Positions 36,194 to 39,572 of a DNA stretch of 39,572 nucleotides are shown here, piece after piece; positions within the stretch are counted from its first letter, which is position 1; each line of letters begins with the position of its first letter. The DNA lies in NCBI GenBank assembly GCA_030445745.1, contig JASUTE010000018.1, positions 1 to 39,572 of the forward strand, written 5' to 3'. Made by a program: the position numbers and the translations under genes. The notes under the pieces are model-generated. The model did not search any database and was not told the origin of the DNA. It worked only from the letters and a program-made list of their open reading frames with translations. Origin of the DNA: Candidatus Cloacimonadota bacterium. Its GTDB lineage: Bacteria; Cloacimonadota; Cloacimonadia; Cloacimonadales; TCS61.

Positions 36194-36257
36194 GTGTAGG
36201 TTTCATAAATCCTGCTAATCATCAAATCCTGACAATCCTGATTCTGCCTTTTTTCTT

Positions 36258-36367
36258 CCTCGAACTTCTCAGGTTGCCCTGTTAAGGGAAACTACAAAGG
36301 GTTTCATTACTCCTCGAACTTCTCAAGTTTTCTCTTGCATAAGTAAGAGAAAACTACAAAAGAGTTT
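36258..36367 (+). repeat. Duplicated hairpin element with covarying stems
   Basis: Two head-to-tail copies (36258-36304 and 36312-36367) share flanks CCTCGAACTTCTCA and AACTACAAA but have different inner stems. Copy 1 has GTT-g-CCCT with AGGG-a-AAC; copy 2 has GTTTTCTCTT with AAGAGAAAAC. A further partial structure (ACAAG/CTTGT) follows to about 36395. Confidence 0.55.
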
Positions 36368-36498
36368 GCAACAAGAGAAAATTACAACTTGTCTCGCTAT
36401 TGTGGAACAATAATGGGTTTAATCAACAAATATAAAAGCTGTTTTCTCAGGCCATGTATTGCTAATTTATTTTAAATCAGTAAAACAATATATTATTT

Positions 36499-36504
36499 TA
36501 TAAT
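36499..36504 (+). promoter_or_regulatory. Candidate -10 box of the small ORF at 36549
   Basis: A perfect TATAAT lies at 36499-36504 and overlaps a perfect TTGACA (36504-36509). The TATAAT would give a leader of about 38 nt containing TGGAGG. AATTG and CAATT arms flank the TTGACA and could be an operator. No clear partner hexamer exists for either box. Confidence 0.35.
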
Positions 36505-36548
36505 TGACATATTTCAATTGCAACATCAAATATGCTTTGGAGGTTATC

Positions 36549-36659
36549 ATGCCTGTTTATAATATAAAAATTATAATATTACACATCTATAAAAGTTTCA
36601 TTTTAAATGAACTAAAACATTTAAGAGGGGAGGGTAAATTTATTAAAAATAGGAGCTAA
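36549..36659 (+). CDS. Small basic peptide, 36 residues, function unknown
   Basis: An ATG with a strong TGGAGG 5 bp upstream opens a frame for MPVYNIKIIILHIYKSF..., ending ...KFIKNRS. The first half is hydrophobic with scattered Lys; the second half is basic (LKHLRGEGKFIKNRS), giving a membrane-active or toxin-like look. A TATAAT lies upstream and a terminator-like hairpin 17 bp downstream, so it has the outline of a complete small transcription unit. I recognise no family. It may instead be a decayed gene end. Confidence 0.35.
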   Translation: MPVYNIKIIILHIYKSFILNELKHLRGEGKFIKNRS

Positions 36660-36676
36660 TAAATTCATTTAATAAA

Positions 36677-36712
36677 AGCCTTTTCTGCTACAATGCAGTA
36701 AAGGCTATTTTC
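36677..36712 (+). terminator. Hairpin with T-rich tail after the small ORF
   Basis: AGCCTTT-t-CTGC pairs with GCAG-t-AAAGGCT around TACAAT, followed by ATTTTC. The stem is 11 bp with one internal T-T mismatch. It lies between the small ORF and the beta-propeller gene and could end a short upstream transcript. Confidence 0.65.
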
Positions 36713-36782
36713 AATAAAAATCTTATGGTTGTTAGGTTAAAACGATAAAAATGAATTGAAAAAAAAATTAAAGGAGATAAAA

Positions 36783-39014
36783 ATGTTAAAAAAGGCATTA
36801 ATAATCATGTTGTTGGGTATAGCCCTAACTTTTAGTTTAACTGCAGAAGATATAAGTTTTAACAAGGTAAACGACTTCGCCTTTGCCCAAACCTATAACA
36901 CTCCGGAATGTATAAAAATAAGAGATGGATATCTATATGCTACAACTTCACATGGCTTAGAGATTTTTGAAATAGATGGCAGTAATAATCTGGAAAAAAT
37001 TTCCATGGTAATAGCTCCCTCTCCTTATAGATTTCTTATAAAAGATAATTTTATCTATTTACATAACTACCAGCGAGATGACTATCAATTTGCTAATTAT
37101 AAAATCTATCAGATTAATATTAGTGACCCATACGATCCTTCTATCGTTAATACTTTGGACTTCGGTAATGATAAAAGAATAACTAGCATGAACATATTTG
37201 ATGACAAATTAAACTTCCAATTAATGCAAAATGGTGATATAGTTGAAAATAATATATATTCCTTACCCGGATTGGAACAGGTTGGAGAGCTGCCACTAGA
37301 TTTGGAACCTAACAAGATAAATAATAATTTAGCTTTGGATTGGAATAATGAAGTTGGACAAATCGGATATTATTCTATCTATAACACCAGCGACCTTTGT
37401 AATCCTATCTATTTAGGAGATATTGATCTGTCTCAAGTTGCCCTTCATGCTAAAACTTTAAATGATAGCATAGCTGTTATCTCCGATTCAGAGAAAGTTA
37501 CTTTTTGGAATATAAGCGATCCTGCTAACTGGGAATTGATATCTAACTACCAATCTAGTAATGTATTGCATTGGTTCGATAACTTTTCAATAATGGAAAA
37601 TTATCTACTATTATTGAATTATTCTGGTTTCGAAATACTCAACATTGAAGACTTAAACAATATAGAGCTTGTTGATGATATAATTGCCTATGATTCTGTA
37701 GTAGCAAATTGCCATACAAATAATAATATATTTCTAGCTAGTGGCCGGGATGGCATACAGAAATATTCATTTAATAATGAGTTCATAGAGTATATTGAAA
37801 GTTACTATGAATATCCATCATTTTATCATAGTTACAGTTATCAGAATTATCTTTTTGTACAAAGTAGCCGACATGGTGTCTATCTTTTTGATGTATCCGA
37901 TCCCTTACAGCCTGTGGAGATAGAAACAACTCTGTTGGCAGATAAATATAAAGTAATACAAGGAAAGAACAACCTGATTTGGGTCATGGATTTCACCGAT
38001 TATAGTTACAAGATCTTCGATATTAGTAATCCGGAAGCACCTATTCTTAGGAATACTATTCCAGTGGGCGATTGGCTTCAAATAAGTTGGTCTTGCCTCA
38101 GGTTCGATGGCTCTAATATAGATGAAGTCTATCTTTTTTTTATGGATCCCACCAGAATAGAGAAATACGATATCTCTGAACCAGGAGAACCACAATTACT
38201 ATTTGATTACTCATTATCTACCCAAGGATATGCATTTTCCGTAAAAGATGGTTACGGTTATATTGCCGAACCTACTTCCGATTCCAATAACCTGTATATA
38301 TTGGAAGGGTTAGAAGAAAATGAACCATACATTTCAACCACGCTCGAAAATTTTTCACCGTCTTACGAAGATTTTTATCTCCAACTACTAGGAGATAAAT
38401 TATTTACCAGAAATGAACCCATTAAAAGTTATGAGTTGAGTAATCCTTTGGAACCGGAATTTCTTTATCAGCTTGAATATGACACTCAAGGTAGATTAAA
38501 TTCTCATAATGACTATTTAGTTGGGAAACAAGCTAACTACTTACCAATCTATGATATTTCTAACGTTCAAAACACAATTGTACCAGCAGAAATGATACTT
38601 GAGCTAATTTCAGCGGCATATGGTTGTAATTTCTTTGAAATAGATGGGCAAGAATACATGTTTGTGGTCGAAGTCTCTGCAATTGAAGTATTTGAAATAA
38701 ATAATACCAGCAATATAGGAGAGTTAGAAGTTGTTGATATGGGAACTAATTTGAGTAACTATCCCAATCCGTTCAATCCTGAAACTACTATCAACTTCAG
38801 CCTCAACGAAGCTGGCCCTGTGGAACTAGCTATCTACAACATTAAAGGTCAGAAAATTAAAACATTAGTTAATGAAACACTGCCAGCCCAGAATTACAAC
38901 ATAGTTTGGAATGGCCGCGATGACAATAACCAACAAGTTTCTAGCGGTGTTTATTTCTATCGTATGAACACATCTACTTATACATCAACTAGGAAGATGA
39001 TCCTAATGAAATAG
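36783..39014 (+). CDS. Secreted LVIVD-type beta-propeller protein with C-terminal sorting domain
   Basis: The start is the ATG at 36783, with AAAGGAG upstream and a signal peptide (MLKKALIIMLLGIALTFSLTA); the frame extends back to a TTG at 36756, but that has no ribosome binding site. The 743-residue product contains at least seven repeats of the type DISxPxxP (for example NISDPYDPSIV, DVSDPLQPVEI, DISNPEAPILR, DISEPGEPQLL, ELSNPLEPEFL), which form a beta-propeller of the LVIVD/choice-of-anchor kind. The last about 86 residues are a FlgD-Ig-like sorting domain (NYPNPFNPETTINFSLNEAG ... MILMK), almost identical in DNA to that of the preceding peptidase gene. The protein is probably surface-exposed and ligand-binding; no catalytic residues are evident. 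Confidence 0.9.
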   Translation: MLKKALIIMLLGIALTFSLTAEDISFNKVNDFAFAQTYNTPECIKIRDGYLYATTSHGLEIFEIDGSNNLEKISMVIAPSPYRFLIKDNFIYLHNYQRDDYQFANYKIYQINISDPYDPSIVNTLDFGNDKRITSMNIFDDKLNFQLMQNGDIVENNIYSLPGLEQVGELPLDLEPNKINNNLALDWNNEVGQIGYYSIYNTSDLCNPIYLGDIDLSQVALHAKTLNDSIAVISDSEKVTFWNISDPANWELISNYQSSNVLHWFDNFSIMENYLLLLNYSGFEILNIEDLNNIELVDDIIAYDSVVANCHTNNNIFLASGRDGIQKYSFNNEFIEYIESYYEYPSFYHSYSYQNYLFVQSSRHGVYLFDVSDPLQPVEIETTLLADKYKVIQGKNNLIWVMDFTDYSYKIFDISNPEAPILRNTIPVGDWLQISWSCLRFDGSNIDEVYLFFMDPTRIEKYDISEPGEPQLLFDYSLSTQGYAFSVKDGYGYIAEPTSDSNNLYILEGLEENEPYISTTLENFSPSYEDFYLQLLGDKLFTRNEPIKSYELSNPLEPEFLYQLEYDTQGRLNSHNDYLVGKQANYLPIYDISNVQNTIVPAEMILELISAAYGCNFFEIDGQEYMFVVEVSAIEVFEINNTSNIGELEVVDMGTNLSNYPNPFNPETTINFSLNEAGPVELAIYNIKGQKIKTLVNETLPAQNYNIVWNGRDDNNQQVSSGVYFYRMNTSTYTSTRKMILMK

Positions 39015-39152
39015 TCCTTCGGAATTTCATGGGACAGGTCCTAATGAAATAGTCCTTCGGAATTTCATGGGACAGGTCCTAATGAAATAGTCCTTCGGAA
39101 TTTCATGGGACAGGTCCTGATGAAATAGTCCTTCGTAATTTCATGGGACAGG
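39001..39152 (+). repeat. 38-bp tandem hairpin repeat, four copies, overlapping the stop codon
   Basis: Units start at 39001, 39039, 39077 and 39115 without gaps. Copy 1 contains the propeller gene's last codons and TAG stop. In copies 1-3 the loop reads TCCTTCGGA, so TCC pairs with GGA and extends the ATGAAAT/ATTTCAT stem. Copy 4, like the array at 35911, has CGTA instead and loses that extension. Confidence 0.92.
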
Positions 39153-39572
39153 TCGTCGATTTGCCAAGAATCCCGATAGTTATCGGGATCAATAAGACAG
39201 GCTTTATGATACCGCGTCATTTCTGAGGAATTCTCCGAACTCGTTCGACGAAGATTCTATTAAAGGCATTAAGTCCTAAATTATAGATTGCTTCACCCAT
39301 AAAGGGTTCGCAATGACGGTTTTTGTGTCATTACGACTGGAAGCCGTAGGCTGGAATGGAGAAATCTCTCTTTCTCTTAAAACTCTTATGAGATCTGCGC
39401 CAGAGGAAGCATAAATCTCGACTCCACTTCGTTCCGCTCGAGGTGACAGTTTAGTCCTCAAGAAACCCCTCTGCTCTGCTCTGCTACGCTTGCCCTATGG
39501 AATGCAGCTATGCTGCCGGCTTTGCCGATTCCACTAGGGCAGAGCTTCTCCCCTTAAAAGGGGAGCAAAAAA
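39153..39572. repeat. Mosaic of palindromic intergenic elements to the window edge
   Basis: No gene is seen in the last 420 bp. Elements include ATCCCGATA/TATCGGGAT (39170-39189), AATGAC/GTCATT arms (39312-39332) inside a 'TTGCTTCACC...GGAGAAATCTC' type segment (about 39285-39369), and a 21-bp copy of the element at 36096 (39396-39416). They also include a long imperfect inverted repeat TGCCCTA-t-GGAAT with ATTCC-ac-TAGGGCA (39491-39541) enclosing GCAGC/GCTGC, and CTCCCCTT/AAGGGGAG (39548-39565). The minus-strand reading frame here is a by-product of the repeats. Confidence 0.7.

Larger units (their letters stand above)
36025..36755. other. Repeat-rich gap between the C25 peptidase and propeller genes
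   Basis: About 730 bp. Apart from the elements listed separately (terminator, palindromes, duplicated hairpins, small ORF), it contains CCTCTG/CAGAGG palindromes at 36087-36107. A 21-bp segment at 36096-36116 recurs at 39396-39416 with two mismatches. No larger gene is present. Confidence 0.6.

Noticed and set aside
35937-36225. Two overlapping minus-strand frames of 70-89 codons
   Set aside because: They run through the 38-bp repeats, a terminator and palindromes and have no ribosome binding site or domain.
39001-39152. CRISPR array
   Set aside because: The units are directly adjacent with no spacers, overlap a stop codon, and no cas gene is nearby.
39276-39461. A 61-codon minus-strand frame reading LSPRAERSGVEI...
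   Set aside because: The frame is made of palindromic intergenic repeat sequence; such translations recur in many genomes as repeat artefacts.
1-39572. tRNA, rRNA, insertion-sequence transposase or riboswitch
   Set aside because: I saw no cloverleaf, rRNA core sequence, transposase frame or known riboswitch core; a covariance-model scan would be needed to exclude small RNAs.

Overview
The window is about 39.6 kb of AT-rich chromosomal DNA (by eye about 35-38 % GC). It comes from a Gram-negative bacterium of the FCB group, most likely Candidatus Cloacimonadota or a close relative. The evidence is an LpxL/HtrB-type lipid A acyltransferase, a DUF2851 protein and GldG/DUF4340 genes of a kind common near Bacteroidetes, and several secreted proteins ending in the C-terminal 'YPNPFNP' FlgD-like sorting domain associated with type IX secretion. 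The lineage is inferred; no rRNA or tRNA gene was recognised.

Layout. (1) 1-9124, minus strand: lipid A acyltransferase, a secreted sorting-domain protein, a PHP-domain protein, a YhaM-like HD nuclease, a WalJ/YycJ-like metallo-beta-lactamase-fold enzyme, a Na/Ca exchanger-family antiporter, and a C25 (gingipain-like) peptidase that runs off the left edge. (2) 9214-10376, plus strand: tsaB and dCMP deaminase, overlapping by ATGA. (3) 10369-15936, minus strand: GldA/F/G-like ABC genes, DUF4340, a terminator, a nitroreductase and a lipoprotein. (4) 15937-18546: mostly non-coding, very AT-rich DNA holding one orphan secreted protein and a possible RHS remnant. (5) 18547-20871, plus strand: a COG2403 (cyclic 2,3-diphosphoglycerate synthetase-like) P-loop protein and carbamate kinase, with a terminator-like hairpin between them. 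(6) 20914-28319, minus strand: hup, then a compact run dnaN-recF-UMF1 MFS-panD-panC-FAD oxidoreductase-DUF2851 that ends at a bidirectional terminator. (7) 28673-39014, plus strand: two tandem C25 peptidases and a beta-propeller protein, all with C-terminal sorting domains. (8) 35.9-36.7 kb and 39.0-39.6 kb: repeat-rich intergenic DNA.

Housekeeping functions include DNA replication and repair, pantothenate synthesis, t6A tRNA modification and pyrimidine nucleotide metabolism. They sit between blocks for extracellular proteins. The most unusual structure is at the 3' ends of the cargo genes at 35924 and 39014. Both share a nearly identical C-terminal-domain module and the same 38-bp hairpin repeat. 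The repeat begins inside the coding sequence, contains the stop codon, and is then reiterated three or four times downstream. This suggests a mobile or gene-converting 3' module for secreted proteins. Several start codons were moved from the longest open frame because of clear ribosome binding sites, overlaps or signal peptides.
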